Of a stretch of DNA of 64,000 nt, positions 1-7,914 are shown piece by piece. Made by a program: the position numbers and the translations under genes. Position 1 is the stretch's first letter; each line of letters opens with the position of its first letter. The stretch lies in contig NZ_CP014304.1 of assembly GCF_001562275.1 (NCBI RefSeq), positions 2,108,001-2,172,000 of the forward strand, in the 5' to 3' direction. The DNA comes from Hymenobacter sp. PAMC 26628 (GTDB lineage Bacteria; Bacteroidota; Bacteroidia; Cytophagales; Hymenobacteraceae). The notes below the pieces were generated by a model, which worked only from the letters and a program-made list of their open reading frames with translations, was not told the origin of the DNA and searched no databases.

Positions 1-25
1 CGCGGCCTTTGGGGTTGTTTTCCAT
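1..25 (-). CDS. 5' end of a gene leaving the window on the left
   Basis: On the minus strand an ATG at 25-23 opens an uninterrupted frame (Met-Glu-Asn-Asn-Pro-Lys-Gly-Arg) that runs off the window. A TAnnTTTG-type -7 box lies about 55 bases upstream in the same orientation, which is why I consider this a gene start. Eight codons are too few to name the product. Confidence 0.3.
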
Positions 26-77
26 TTGGTTCTGAACAGCACCCGAAAGGTGAATGGTTTGGCTGCCGTCCGAAACG

Positions 78-85
78 CAAAGGTA
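78..85 (-). promoter_or_regulatory. Candidate Bacteroidota -7 box
   Basis: TACCTTTG on the minus strand matches the Bacteroidota -7 consensus TAnnTTTG exactly. No convincing TTTG -33 element stands 19-22 bases upstream. It would serve the gene leaving the window at the left edge. Confidence 0.35.
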
Positions 86-96
86 CGGCGGATAGT

Positions 97-200
97 AAGA
101 TGTGAAGAATGTGGGTGAATGTGGGAATGTGAAGAATGTAAGTGCGTGCAGCCGACGTGAAGAATGTGGGGAAATGCGGCAGATGTGCAGGGTGTAGGCA
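97..200. repeat. Short degenerate GTGAAGAATGTG repeats
   Basis: The spacer holds several near-copies of gtgaagaatgtg and gaatgtgg (around 101-112, 112-134, 129-140 and 158-170). A related block lies between exbB and exbD at 5764-5880. No function is apparent. Confidence 0.5.
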
Positions 201-282
201 AATGAAAACTTGTCCGTGCGACCTTTGCCCCGGCATCATTTCCCACATGTGCCACATTCCTCCGCATCCCCACATCCAAACC

Positions 283-927
283 ATGGCCCTTCGCATCCCC
301 GTCCTCGTCCGCGGCATCAACAATTTATCCGACGCGCGCTACTGCGCCGGCATGGGCGCCGACGGCCTCATCTTCACCCTCGACCCCGAGCTGCCCGGCG
401 CCATCGACCCCGCCACGGCCCGGGAGCTGGCCGGCTGGGTGGCCGGTGTGGAACTCATCGGTGAATTCGGCGACGCCGACCCCGCGCAGCTTGTGGCCGT
501 GGCCGCCGCCTGCGGCCTCGACCGGGTGCTGCTGCACGAAGCACCTTTTTTCATTCCCGGCCTGCACGAGCCCCTGCCCTTCCCGGTGCTGCGCGAAACC
601 GACCTGCTCACCGCCCTCCAGGCCCTCATCGACCCCGACCTGGCCCACGACCTGCGCAGCGCCGACTTCGCCCCCACTGGCGGGGCCGTGTTGATTACGC
701 TGCCCAGCGGGGCCGACCTCGTGGGCTGGCAGGAGCAGTTGGGGGCCCTGGCCCGGCAGTTTCCGCTGTGGCTGGGCGGCGACTTCACCGCCGCCGACCT
801 GCCCGGCCTGCTCAACGGCGTGCGCCCGGCCGGCCTGGTGCTGCAAGGCGGCGACGAGCTCAAGCCCGGCCTGCGTGATTTCACCGGCCTGGAAGAGATT
901 TTTGAGGCCCTGGAGGAAGTGGAATAG
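283..927 (+). CDS. TrpF-fold (phosphoribosylanthranilate isomerase-like) protein, catalytic residues not conserved
   Basis: 214-residue protein with the layout of the TrpF beta/alpha barrel. Residues 9-31 (VRGINNLSDARYCAGMGADG) align with the N-terminal TrpF strand and helix, and residues 187-199 (VLQGGDELKPGLR) with the C-terminal phosphate-binding DVSSGVE..PG.KD motif. The catalytic Cys of the TrpF KICG motif is Arg here (residue 10), and the strand that should carry the general-acid Asp reads AVLITLPSG without one. I infer a binding protein or an enzyme of other specificity rather than a working isomerase. The frame is open further upstream to 142, but ATG 283 begins the conserved part; the longer form would add Cys-rich residues translated from a repeat. 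No other trp genes are in the window. Confidence 0.6.
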   Translation: MALRIPVLVRGINNLSDARYCAGMGADGLIFTLDPELPGAIDPATARELAGWVAGVELIGEFGDADPAQLVAVAAACGLDRVLLHEAPFFIPGLHEPLPFPVLRETDLLTALQALIDPDLAHDLRSADFAPTGGAVLITLPSGADLVGWQEQLGALARQFPLWLGGDFTAADLPGLLNGVRPAGLVLQGGDELKPGLRDFTGLEEIFEALEEVE

Positions 928-1139
928 GGCCCCGGCTGGGGCCCGGGGCCCCAAGCTGCGCCGGCAAATTGCGCACCCCGGCCCCCGGCAGGGCGCTACT
1001 TCTGGCCGAAGGCGGAGCGTCCTTCGCCCGGTAATTCGAGTATTTTGCGGGGAATAAGTAGGCGTTCGGCGAGCTGGCGGGCGGGGCGGCAAACTGGCCG
1101 CGGCACCGGGGGCGTAGGTGGCCCAACTCTCCGCTCCCC

Positions 1140-1982
1140 ATGAACCACTCGCTCACTTTCGCCCTCGTCCTTGGCACCGTCCTCGCCGGGCAGGCGCAAA
1201 CCGTCAAAACCCGCCCGTCCGCCGCCTTGCTCGCCATGCAGGGAAACGCGTACTCTCCCGCGCCGGTCCAGGCCCAGACCTACCGCCTGGCCGGCCGGGT
1301 GTTCGACCCCGAGGGCAACCCCTTGCCGGGGGCCACGTTGCTGGTAAAGGGCACGAACCAAGTGGTCAGCACCGACGCGGCGGGCAACTTTACATTAGAG
1401 CTGCCCGCCCGCACCCCCAATACCCTGGTGGCGGGCTACGGCGGCTGCGAAGACCTTACCCTGCCGCTGGGCCCCAACCAGCCCCAGCTCAACGTGCACC
1501 TGCGGCCGATTTTGGCCGACGGCCTCGACCGGGCCCTGCGCGTGGGCGACTTGGCGCCGGACTTCGACTTGCCGACCACCGCCGGCACCACCTTCAAGCT
1601 CAGCGAGCACCGCGGCCACCCCGTGGTGCTGTACTTCTACCCCAAAGACGGCTCGTCGGGCTGCACCAAAGAGGCCTGCTCGTTCCGCGACCAGTACGAG
1701 GACTTTGCGGCGCTGGGTGCGGAGGTCATCGGCATCAGCTCGGATTCCGAACGCTCGCACCGCCAGTTCACGGCCAAGTACGACCTGCCGTTTCCGCTCC
1801 TCAGCGACAACGGCGGGCAGCTGCGCCGCAAGTATGCCGTGCCCCGCGCCGCGTTGGGCCTGCTCCCGGGCCGCGTCACCTACGTGCTCGACGGCGAAGG
1901 GCGCGTGCGCTACGTGTTCAATTCGCTTACCGACGCCACCGACCACGTAGTCAACGCCAAAGCCATCCTTCAAAACTTGTAG
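1140..1982 (+). CDS. Secreted Bcp-type peroxiredoxin with N-terminal carboxypeptidase-regulatory-like domain
   Basis: 280 residues. A signal peptide (about 1-20, ending GQAQ) is followed by a CarboxypepD_reg-like beta-sandwich (about 48-122, GRVFDPEGNPLPGATLLVKG) and an AhpC/TSA thioredoxin fold (about 132-280). The peroxidatic site YFYPKDGSSGC keeps the PxxxSxxC spacing of the family; Cys175 is the predicted peroxidatic and Cys180 the resolving cysteine, as in E. coli Bcp. The usual Thr-Pro before the cysteine is Ser-Ser. Expected role is thiol-dependent reduction of peroxides, but in the periplasm or at the surface, unlike cytoplasmic Bcp. The regulatory-like domain is typical of Bacteroidota exported proteins. 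It is a single gene, convergent with trmB. Confidence 0.82.
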   Translation: MNHSLTFALVLGTVLAGQAQTVKTRPSAALLAMQGNAYSPAPVQAQTYRLAGRVFDPEGNPLPGATLLVKGTNQVVSTDAAGNFTLELPARTPNTLVAGYGGCEDLTLPLGPNQPQLNVHLRPILADGLDRALRVGDLAPDFDLPTTAGTTFKLSEHRGHPVVLYFYPKDGSSGCTKEACSFRDQYEDFAALGAEVIGISSDSERSHRQFTAKYDLPFPLLSDNGGQLRRKYAVPRAALGLLPGRVTYVLDGEGRVRYVFNSLTDATDHVVNAKAILQNL

Positions 1983-2141
1983 GGTGGCTTTGGCCAGCGC
2001 TCCGGCTGGTGAGCAGCGCGCCGGAGCGCCGGCGTTGGGGCCCCGGCGTTGGGGCCCCGGGGTCCGAGCAGTGGCAGCGTACATCTTAAACCTGGTGAGC
2101 AGCCGGCTGAGCTAGGGCCGCAGGCCAGACCGCCCGGGGCC

Positions 2142-2807
2142 CTAGCTCAGCCGGAACCGCAGGTACTTAATGGGCACGCCCACCGCCCGGTACTTGCCCT
2201 CAAAGTTGGTTTGGATGGCCTGGGCTTCGGCAAAGCCGGGGCCCTCTTCGGCGTACAAGTCGCGGGTTTGCACGTCCACCGCCGCGCCCGGCCGGGCGGC
2301 TAGGATTTCCAAGGTGTAGTCAAACAGGCCGTCGTTGTCGGTTTTGAGGTGCAGTGGGGCCCCAGGGGCCAGCAGCTCGTGGTACTGGTTCAGGAAGCGC
2401 GGCGAAGTGAGGCGGCGCTTGATGTCGCGGTCGCGCGGCCGCGGGTCCGGAAACGTAATCCAGATTTCGCTCAGCTCGCCGGTACTGAACTGCGCCGTTA
2501 GGGCTTCGGCCCGGGCCCGCACGAAGCCCACGTTGGCCAGGCCCAGGGCAGCGGCCCGCGTGCTGCCCGACCACAGCCGCTCGCCCTTGATGTCGAGGCC
2601 CAGGAAATTGCGCTGCGGATGGCGCTGCGCCAAGCCTACCGTGTACTCGCCCTTGCCGCAGCCCATTTCCAGGGTCAGCGGGTGGTCGTTATGGAAAAAA
2701 TCGGCCCGCCAGCGGCCCCCCAGGGTTTCGAATTCGGGCTTGCCCGGCTCTATGACGTCGGGGCGGGTAGCGTTATCAGCAAAGCGGTGGAGTTTGACGC
2801 GGGGCAA
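2142..2807 (-). CDS. trmB: tRNA (guanine-N7-)-methyltransferase
   Basis: 221 residues, normal for TrmB, which methylates N7 of G46 in the variable loop of tRNA using SAM. SAM-binding motif I is EMGCGKGEY (47-55), followed by FLGLDIKGERLW (68-79), the catalytic/substrate segment WITFPDPRPRDRDIKRRLT (116-134) and the terminal TNFEGKYRAVG signature. It lies downstream of folC on the same strand, separated by a perfect 29-bp inverted repeat, so it may be transcribed on its own. Confidence 0.95.
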   Translation of the reverse strand: MPRVKLHRFADNATRPDVIEPGKPEFETLGGRWRADFFHNDHPLTLEMGCGKGEYTVGLAQRHPQRNFLGLDIKGERLWSGSTRAAALGLANVGFVRARAEALTAQFSTGELSEIWITFPDPRPRDRDIKRRLTSPRFLNQYHELLAPGAPLHLKTDNDGLFDYTLEILAARPGAAVDVQTRDLYAEEGPGFAEAQAIQTNFEGKYRAVGVPIKYLRFRLS

Positions 2808-2845
2808 AGCAGGGAAGTAAGCGAAGGAACGAATGAAAGTTATAG

Positions 2846-2925
2846 AGCCAACTGAACAACTGTAGCGTGGACTTTAGCTTCGCTGACCTTTGGTTGAAGT
2901 CCACGCTACAGTTGTTCAGTTGGCT
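2846..2925. repeat. Perfect 29-bp inverted repeat (22-base loop) between folC and trmB
   Basis: The arm at 2846-2874 is the exact reverse complement of 2897-2925. The right arm overlaps the folC stop codon (2924-2926). It could terminate folC, although no T-run follows on the minus strand, or it may be a small mobile palindromic element. Confidence 0.85.
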
Positions 2926-4237
2926 AGTGGTACAGTTCCGGCACCTCCGCCACTACGAAGGTGCTGCCGCCAATGAACACCACATCGGCGGGGCCCGCGG
3001 CAGCGCGGGCGGCGGCTACCGCGGCGGCCACCGGACCGTAGGCTTGGCCGGCCAGCCCCACGGCCGCGGCACGGGCCGCCAGCTCATCGGCCGGCAGAGC
3101 CCGGGGGATGTCGGCTTGGCAAAAATAATATGTGGCGTCGGGCGGCAACAGCGCCAGCACGGGCCCCACGTCCTTGTCGTTCACCGTGCCGATGACTAGG
3201 TGCAGCCGCTCGTGCGGCACGCGCAGCAGCTGCTGCATCACCAGGCGCAGGCCGGCCTCGTTGTGGCCCGTGTCGGCCACCGCCAGCGGCGCGTGGCCCA
3301 GAATGCTCCACCGCCCGCGCAGGCCAGTGAGGGGCCCCACGTCGCGCAGGCCCCGGCGCACGGCGGCCTCGGGCAGCACAAAGCCCTGGGCCCGCAGCTC
3401 GTCGAGCACGGCTAGCACGCCGGGCAGGTTCAGGGCCTGGTAGTCGCCGAGCAGACCCACGGCGGCATCGAGCAGGAATGGGGCCCCGGCGCGTTCCACG
3501 TCGAACAGCTGGGTGCCGGCGGGGGCGTCGGCTTCCGTGGTAGGCACCGGGTGGGCCCGGTAGCGCTGGTCAGCCCAGGTGAGGGGCGCGGCTTCGGCAG
3601 CGGCTTTGGCCGCGAACACGGCCGCTACTTCGGGCTGCGTTTGGCTGACGACCACCGGCACGCCGGGCTTGATGATGCCCGCTTTCTCGCCCGCAATTTC
3701 GGGCAGTGTGTTGCCCAGCATCGCTTGGTGGTCGTAGCTGATGTTGGTGATGAGCGACACGAGCGGCGTGATGACGTTCGTGGAATCGAGCCGGCCGCCC
3801 AGGCCCACCTCCACCATGGCCACGTCCACGGCTTCGTCGGCGAAGTAGCAGAAGGCCAGGGCCACACACATTTCAAAAAACGAGGGCTGCACATCAGCAA
3901 ACAGGCCGCGCCACTTTTCCACCCAGGCCACCAGGTAATCGGGAGACAGCTCCTGCCCGTTCAGGCGCACCCGCTCGGTGAAGGCGCGCAGGTGCGGCGA
4001 GGTGTAGAGGCCCACCTTGTAGCCGGCGCTTTGCAGCACCGCCGCCACCAAGTGCGAGCTGCTGCCCTTGCCGTTGGTGCCCGCCACGTGCACGCTGCGG
4101 AAGCGCCGCTCCGGGTGGCCCATGGCTGCCATTATGGCTTCGGTGTTACCCAAGCCTTTCTTGAAGCCCGCCGCCCCTACCCGCTGGTACATGGGCAGTT
4201 GTGCGTAGAGAAAAGTCAGTGTTTCGTCGTAGTTCAT
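2924..4237 (-). CDS. folC: Dihydrofolate synthase / folylpolyglutamate synthase
   Basis: 437 residues, the usual length for this Mur-ligase relative, which adds glutamate to dihydropteroate or folates with ATP. The P-loop is VAGTNGKGS (51-59). The ATP/metal region holds VEVGLGGRLDSTNVI and ITNISYDHQAMLGNT, and the C-terminal domain holds VADTGHNEAG and IGTVNDKD. Start ATG at 4237 gives the family N-terminus MNYDETLTFLYAQLP; the frame remains open upstream but that stretch is not conserved-looking. It is the last gene of the HU-CCDC81/exbB/exbD/tonB cluster, 74 bases after tonB. Confidence 0.93.
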   Translation of the reverse strand: MNYDETLTFLYAQLPMYQRVGAAGFKKGLGNTEAIMAAMGHPERRFRSVHVAGTNGKGSSSHLVAAVLQSAGYKVGLYTSPHLRAFTERVRLNGQELSPDYLVAWVEKWRGLFADVQPSFFEMCVALAFCYFADEAVDVAMVEVGLGGRLDSTNVITPLVSLITNISYDHQAMLGNTLPEIAGEKAGIIKPGVPVVVSQTQPEVAAVFAAKAAAEAAPLTWADQRYRAHPVPTTEADAPAGTQLFDVERAGAPFLLDAAVGLLGDYQALNLPGVLAVLDELRAQGFVLPEAAVRRGLRDVGPLTGLRGRWSILGHAPLAVADTGHNEAGLRLVMQQLLRVPHERLHLVIGTVNDKDVGPVLALLPPDATYYFCQADIPRALPADELAARAAAVGLAGQAYGPVAAAVAAARAAAGPADVVFIGGSTFVVAEVPELYH

Positions 4238-4311
4238 GGGGGTTACTACCAAGGCGTCAGGCAGCGCGGCTGGCGAGCAGCCAAAGCAATTGCGCCCGGG
4301 GCCCCAGCTAT

Positions 4312-5226
4312 TTATTGAACTGAAATCTTGAACGTGTAGAAGCCCGTGGCCCCGCCGGTGCCGTTGTTGGTGCGCCGGAAGCTGGCGTTTTGCAGGGCGT
4401 CGCGGCACAGCTTTTCCTGGGCCGGCGACACGTTGCCCGACACCTTGGTGACGCCTTCCACCTCCCCATTCTCGTCAATCTTAATCTTGAAACGCACGAT
4501 GCCCGAGTTATCGTCCACGGCGGCCACCTTGGGCACCGCCGCCGCGGCCCAGCCGCTCATTTCCAGGCCGTCGCCGCTGCCGTTGCCACGGCCCCGGCCA
4601 CTGCCGCCGCCCGAGCCGCCGCCGTCACCATCGCCGCCGCCGTACAGCGCCTTGGCGTTCAGCGAGCCACGCGGGTCGCCTTGGTCCCCCACGGTGCCGG
4701 GGCGGTCGCCGTTGTTGTTGCCGGTGGGCGCGGTGCTGCTGCCGTTCACACCGTTGCCGCCGCCCGTGGCCGTGCCCTTGGGCGAGAACGTAACGGCCAC
4801 CTTACGGGCCGGCTTGGGCACTTCCTTCACTTCCTCCTTAGGCGGCGCGGGCGTGGCCACCACGGGGGCCGTCACGGGGCTCTCCTCGGCGTCGCTGGTG
4901 ATGATTTTTTCGGCGGCCGGGGGCGTGGGCGTGGCTTGGGCCACGGCCGTTACGGGCCGGGGTTCGGGCGCGGCGGCGGGCGGGCGGCTGTCCTGGCGGT
5001 TGGGCGAGGCGTTGGCGGTGGCCGTGGTTTGCACGTCGCCGCTGCCAGCCGCGTCCACGCCGTAGTTCAGCTCAACGCCGCCCCCGCCGGGCGTGGCAAT
5101 CTCGTCGAGCGGCGGGTTGGGGCCCCTAAATACGGTGAACAGGCAAAACAGGACTAGGGCCACGTGGATGGCCACGGTACCAATCAGAGCCTCGCGGCGG
5201 TGCTGTTCGGGATAGTCGAGGGCCAT
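4312..5226 (-). CDS. TonB-family energy transducer
   Basis: 304 residues. A short cytoplasmic N-terminus is followed by one membrane helix (about 13-33, IGTVAIHVALVLFCLFTVF). A long Pro/Ala/Lys-rich periplasmic spacer includes PKEEVKEVPKPARK, followed by a Gly/Asn-rich stretch around 160-220. The C-terminal TonB-like domain (about 235-304) contains GIVRFKIKIDENGEVEGV. It should carry proton-motive energy from ExbB/ExbD to outer-membrane transporters. The genes for those partners lie directly upstream on the same strand. The Gly-rich linker is longer and more repetitive than in classical TonB. Confidence 0.85.
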   Translation of the reverse strand: MALDYPEQHRREALIGTVAIHVALVLFCLFTVFRGPNPPLDEIATPGGGGVELNYGVDAAGSGDVQTTATANASPNRQDSRPPAAAPEPRPVTAVAQATPTPPAAEKIITSDAEESPVTAPVVATPAPPKEEVKEVPKPARKVAVTFSPKGTATGGGNGVNGSSTAPTGNNNGDRPGTVGDQGDPRGSLNAKALYGGGDGDGGGSGGGSGRGRGNGSGDGLEMSGWAAAAVPKVAAVDDNSGIVRFKIKIDENGEVEGVTKVSGNVSPAQEKLCRDALQNASFRRTNNGTGGATGFYTFKISVQ

Positions 5227-5346
5227 TGCATTTGAGCTGTTAGCTACTAGCTGTCAGCTGTTAGCTTTTGTGGTTTACCGAGAAGGTTACTGTTCTTGAA
5301 ACGAAAGCTAAGTGCTAAAAGCTGTTAGCAAACAGCTAAAGCCAAG
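5227..5346. repeat. AGCTGTTAGC-type low-complexity spacer between exbD and tonB
   Basis: The spacer is dominated by short copies of agctgttagct and its reverse complement (for example agctgtcagctgttagc near 5245-5260 and aagctgttagcaaacagct near 5320-5338) and can fold back imperfectly. I see no promoter or gene in it. Confidence 0.5.
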
Positions 5347-5763
5347 CTATTTCCCAGCGGCCTGCTGGGCCTGGGTGGCCATCACCATTTTGATCTTCAA
5401 ACGGTTCCCGATTTCAAGAATATCCACCAGCTTCTGCACGTTTTGCGAGGCATCGACGCGCAGTACCACCGTGGGCGTGTCGAGGTTGTTCTTGCCGATG
5501 AGGGCCGTCAGCTCCGTTTCCAACTCGGTGGGCTGCACAGGCTTTTTGTTGACGAAGTAGGCCCCCGCGGCATCTACGGACACGGTAATGGGCTGCTTCA
5601 TCACCTGCTTGCTGCTTTTGGCGTTGGGCAGCAGCAGCTTGATAACGTTCGGGTTCACCATCGTGCTAACGATGAGGAAGAACAGCATCAGGAAAAACAT
5701 GATGTCGTTCATCGACCCCGTTTCGACGTGTGAGGTCAGGCGATGGCGGCGGGAAAGGTTCAA
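5347..5763 (-). CDS. exbD: Biopolymer transport protein ExbD/TolR
   Basis: 138 residues, normal for ExbD. A basic N-terminus ends in the family signature with the membrane Asp (GSMNDIMFFLMLFFLIVST, about 17-35); a periplasmic domain follows. The Asp in MNDIMFF is in the position of the proton-relay Asp of ExbD/TolR. With ExbB it forms the inner-membrane motor that energises the TonB protein encoded 120 bases downstream. Confidence 0.93.
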   Translation of the reverse strand: MNLSRRHRLTSHVETGSMNDIMFFLMLFFLIVSTMVNPNVIKLLLPNAKSSKQVMKQPITVSVDAAGAYFVNKKPVQPTELETELTALIGKNNLDTPTVVLRVDASQNVQKLVDILEIGNRLKIKMVMATQAQQAAGK

Positions 5764-5887
5764 GGTAAATGTGGAAAAATGATGATGTGGAAATGAAAAA
5801 ATACCCTAATCGGAATGGCCGCTTTTTCTAACTAGAATCAACTGCCATTCATCACATTTTCACATTCTTGAATTTCCACATTTAAAA
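5764..5887. repeat. Imperfect inverted repeat of AATGTGGAAA units between exbB and exbD
   Basis: The left side (5766-5797, aaatgtggaaaaatgatg...) is imperfectly mirrored by 5853-5885 (...cttgaatttccacattt). The same word family occurs at 97-200. The fold would be an AT-rich hairpin inside the exbB-exbD transcript. Confidence 0.55.
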
Positions 5888-6595
5888 TTAGTTATCCTGC
5901 AAAATATCCATGAACTCGATGGCTGAGTTCTCCATGCGGAACACCATGCGCTCGACCAGGATGCTAAGCCAGTGGTAGCCGGCGTGGGCGATGATGCCCA
6001 CGATGAGGCCCGCGGCCGAGGTTACCATCTTGGTGTAGAGGCCCCCGGCAATCTGGGCGATGCCGAAGTCACCGGTGGCGTTGATGGCGTAGAAAATCTT
6101 GATCACGCCGATGATTGTGCCTACGAAGCCCAGCATGGGCGCAATGCCGGCAATGATGCCCAGGATGTTGATGTTCTTTTCGAGGCGGGCAATTTCAATC
6201 TTGCCCACGTTTTCCACGCTGGCTTCGATTTCGGTGAGCGGCAGGCCCAGGCGGCGCAGGCCTTTCTCGACCATGCGGGCCAGCGGCGAGGGGTTTTGGG
6301 CGCACAGCAGCTTGGCGCCCTGGACGTCGCTCTTCACCATTAGGGCCCGGATGCCGTTCATGAACGACTCGGGCTGCCCCCCGGCCTTGCGGATGGTGAG
6401 GTAGCGCTCCAAGATGATGTAGACCGAAACGAACAGCAAAATGAACAAGGGCAGCATGATCCAGCCGCCCTTCAGAATCAAATCGATGAGCGAGAGCCCA
6501 CCGCCGGCTTGGTTGGCGGCATTCACGGCTGCGTTTACGGAATCGGGGGCGGCCGAAACCGCCGCGTTGGTAACCTGTAACAGGAGAATGGACAT
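5888..6595 (-). CDS. exbB: MotA/TolQ/ExbB proton channel family protein
   Basis: 235 residues. An N-terminal membrane segment (about 43-65, GGWIMLPLFILLFVSVYIILERY) precedes a cytoplasmic helix region with LARMVEKGLRRLGLP. Two C-terminal helices carry the conserved APMLGFVGTIIGVIKIFYAI and TSAAGLIVGIIAH motifs that line the ExbB channel. It works with ExbD (124 bases downstream) and the TonB protein. The gene follows the HU-CCDC81/SPOR gene with a 15-base gap, so the two are almost certainly cotranscribed. Confidence 0.94.
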   Translation of the reverse strand: MSILLLQVTNAAVSAAPDSVNAAVNAANQAGGGLSLIDLILKGGWIMLPLFILLFVSVYIILERYLTIRKAGGQPESFMNGIRALMVKSDVQGAKLLCAQNPSPLARMVEKGLRRLGLPLTEIEASVENVGKIEIARLEKNINILGIIAGIAPMLGFVGTIIGVIKIFYAINATGDFGIAQIAGGLYTKMVTSAAGLIVGIIAHAGYHWLSILVERMVFRMENSAIEFMDILQDN

Positions 6596-6610
6596 TCGTA
6601 GGAAGTAGCT

Positions 6611-7789
6611 TTAATTAGCCAGCACCCAGAGGTCTTTCCCCAGGTGGGTTTGGGTGCGCATGCGCTGCGCCTCGCGCTCGGCCGTCCGCTTGTCGGCGTA
6701 GTCGTCGATGGAAACTTTGATTTTATGGCCGCTGAACCGGGGCAGCACCACGCGCGAGCGGTGGCCCAGTTTGGCCAGCACCTGCCGCTGCACCTGCGCC
6801 GCCGCCAGCGTGCGGAAGCTGCCGCCCACGATGTAATAACGGCCCGTAGGCGCATTAATTGTGGGGCTGAACACTGCGGCGGCGGGGGCAGCTTTGGTTG
6901 CTCCCCTCGCAGCCGGCTTGGCAATGGCTGCTGTTGGCTTGGCCACGGGCGTGGCGGTTTTGGTAATGGTCGCGGGCTTGGCCACCGTCTTTGCGGCGGG
7001 CGCCAGCACTGGGTTCGCAGGGGTCGAGGCCAGTTCATTGGCTTCGGCCATTAAGCTGGGGTCCTCCTCAGTGGGTGCAGTAGCCACGGGAGCCGTAGCT
7101 ACGGGCACCGGGTTCCAGGTTTGGCGGGCCAGGCCGGCCTGCTGGGGCCCCGGCGTGGCGGGGCGGGCATCGGCCCACAGTGGCAGGCGGCTCTGCCAGG
7201 CCACGGGCATGTAGCCGCTGTGCAGGGCAAACAAGTAGTTGGCCGACACCAAGAGCCCAGCCACCAAGCCGATGGCCGCGTAGCTGAATACGCGGCGGCG
7301 GGTGGGCCGGGCCGGGTGCAGCCGCGGCGCGGGCAGCGCCTGCGGGGCGCGGGCCCCGGTGCGGGCCGCGGCGCGCACGGGCCGGGCCGCCAGCTCGGGC
7401 AAGCCGTAGGCGGCCGGCAGCAGCGTATCGGTGCCGGTGTACTCGAACGAGAGGCCGCGGCCGGCGGCGCGGCGAAACACGCCGATGCCCGGCAGCTCGG
7501 TGCGGCTGGTGGCGTCCAGGTCGTGCTGCAAGCCGGCCACGGCGGTGCGCAGGGCCTCCCGGGCCTGCGCGGCGGGCACGCCCAGGTGCTGGGCCAGGGC
7601 GTCCACGAGCAGGCCATCGTTGCGGGTCAGGGCTTGGTTGAAGGCCACCAGGCGGGCCGGCGGGCTCACGGCATGGCGGTTGGCCTGCACCCGGGCCGGT
7701 ACGGCATCGGCCACCAGTCCCCCAAAATCCGGAATAATCACGCAGTCGTGGTCGCGGAGCAGGGGGCGGATGTGGTCGGCGAGGTGCAT
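6611..7789 (-). CDS. HU-CCDC81 and SPOR domain protein
   Basis: 392 residues. The N-terminal half (about 1-125) resembles the bacterial HU-CCDC81 pair of domains (LRDHDCVIIPDFGGLVAD, then LPGIGVFRRAAGRGLSFEY). A membrane helix lies at 168-189. A Pro/Ala/Lys-rich periplasmic linker leads to a C-terminal SPOR domain (about 318-392, RYYIVGGSFRTLAAAQVQRQ). SPOR domains bind denuded septal peptidoglycan, so a cell-envelope or division-site role is likely; HU-type domains suggest an interaction on the cytoplasmic side. It heads the run to exbB, exbD, tonB and folC, linking envelope maintenance with TonB energisation. Start ATG at 7789 begins the conserved LADHIRPLL segment. Confidence 0.8.
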   Translation of the reverse strand: MHLADHIRPLLRDHDCVIIPDFGGLVADAVPARVQANRHAVSPPARLVAFNQALTRNDGLLVDALAQHLGVPAAQAREALRTAVAGLQHDLDATSRTELPGIGVFRRAAGRGLSFEYTGTDTLLPAAYGLPELAARPVRAAARTGARAPQALPAPRLHPARPTRRRVFSYAAIGLVAGLLVSANYLFALHSGYMPVAWQSRLPLWADARPATPGPQQAGLARQTWNPVPVATAPVATAPTEEDPSLMAEANELASTPANPVLAPAAKTVAKPATITKTATPVAKPTAAIAKPAARGATKAAPAAAVFSPTINAPTGRYYIVGGSFRTLAAAQVQRQVLAKLGHRSRVVLPRFSGHKIKVSIDDYADKRTAEREAQRMRTQTHLGKDLWVLAN

Positions 7790-7914
7790 AGAGAGTGGCG
7801 TTGGATTGCGGCTGGTGCAAGGGTTGGCTGTTCAATGGAGCTTCCCGGCGCGGGGTATTAACCCGGCAAGTAAGCGCTTAACAATCAACAATTCAACCAG
7901 CAACAATTAAATCT

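Noticed and set aside
2011..2062. Terminator after the peroxiredoxin gene (ccggcgttggggccccggcgttggggccccgg)
   Set aside because: It is a local duplication of gcgttggggccccg with self-complementary GGGGCCCC cores, without stem plus T-run geometry.
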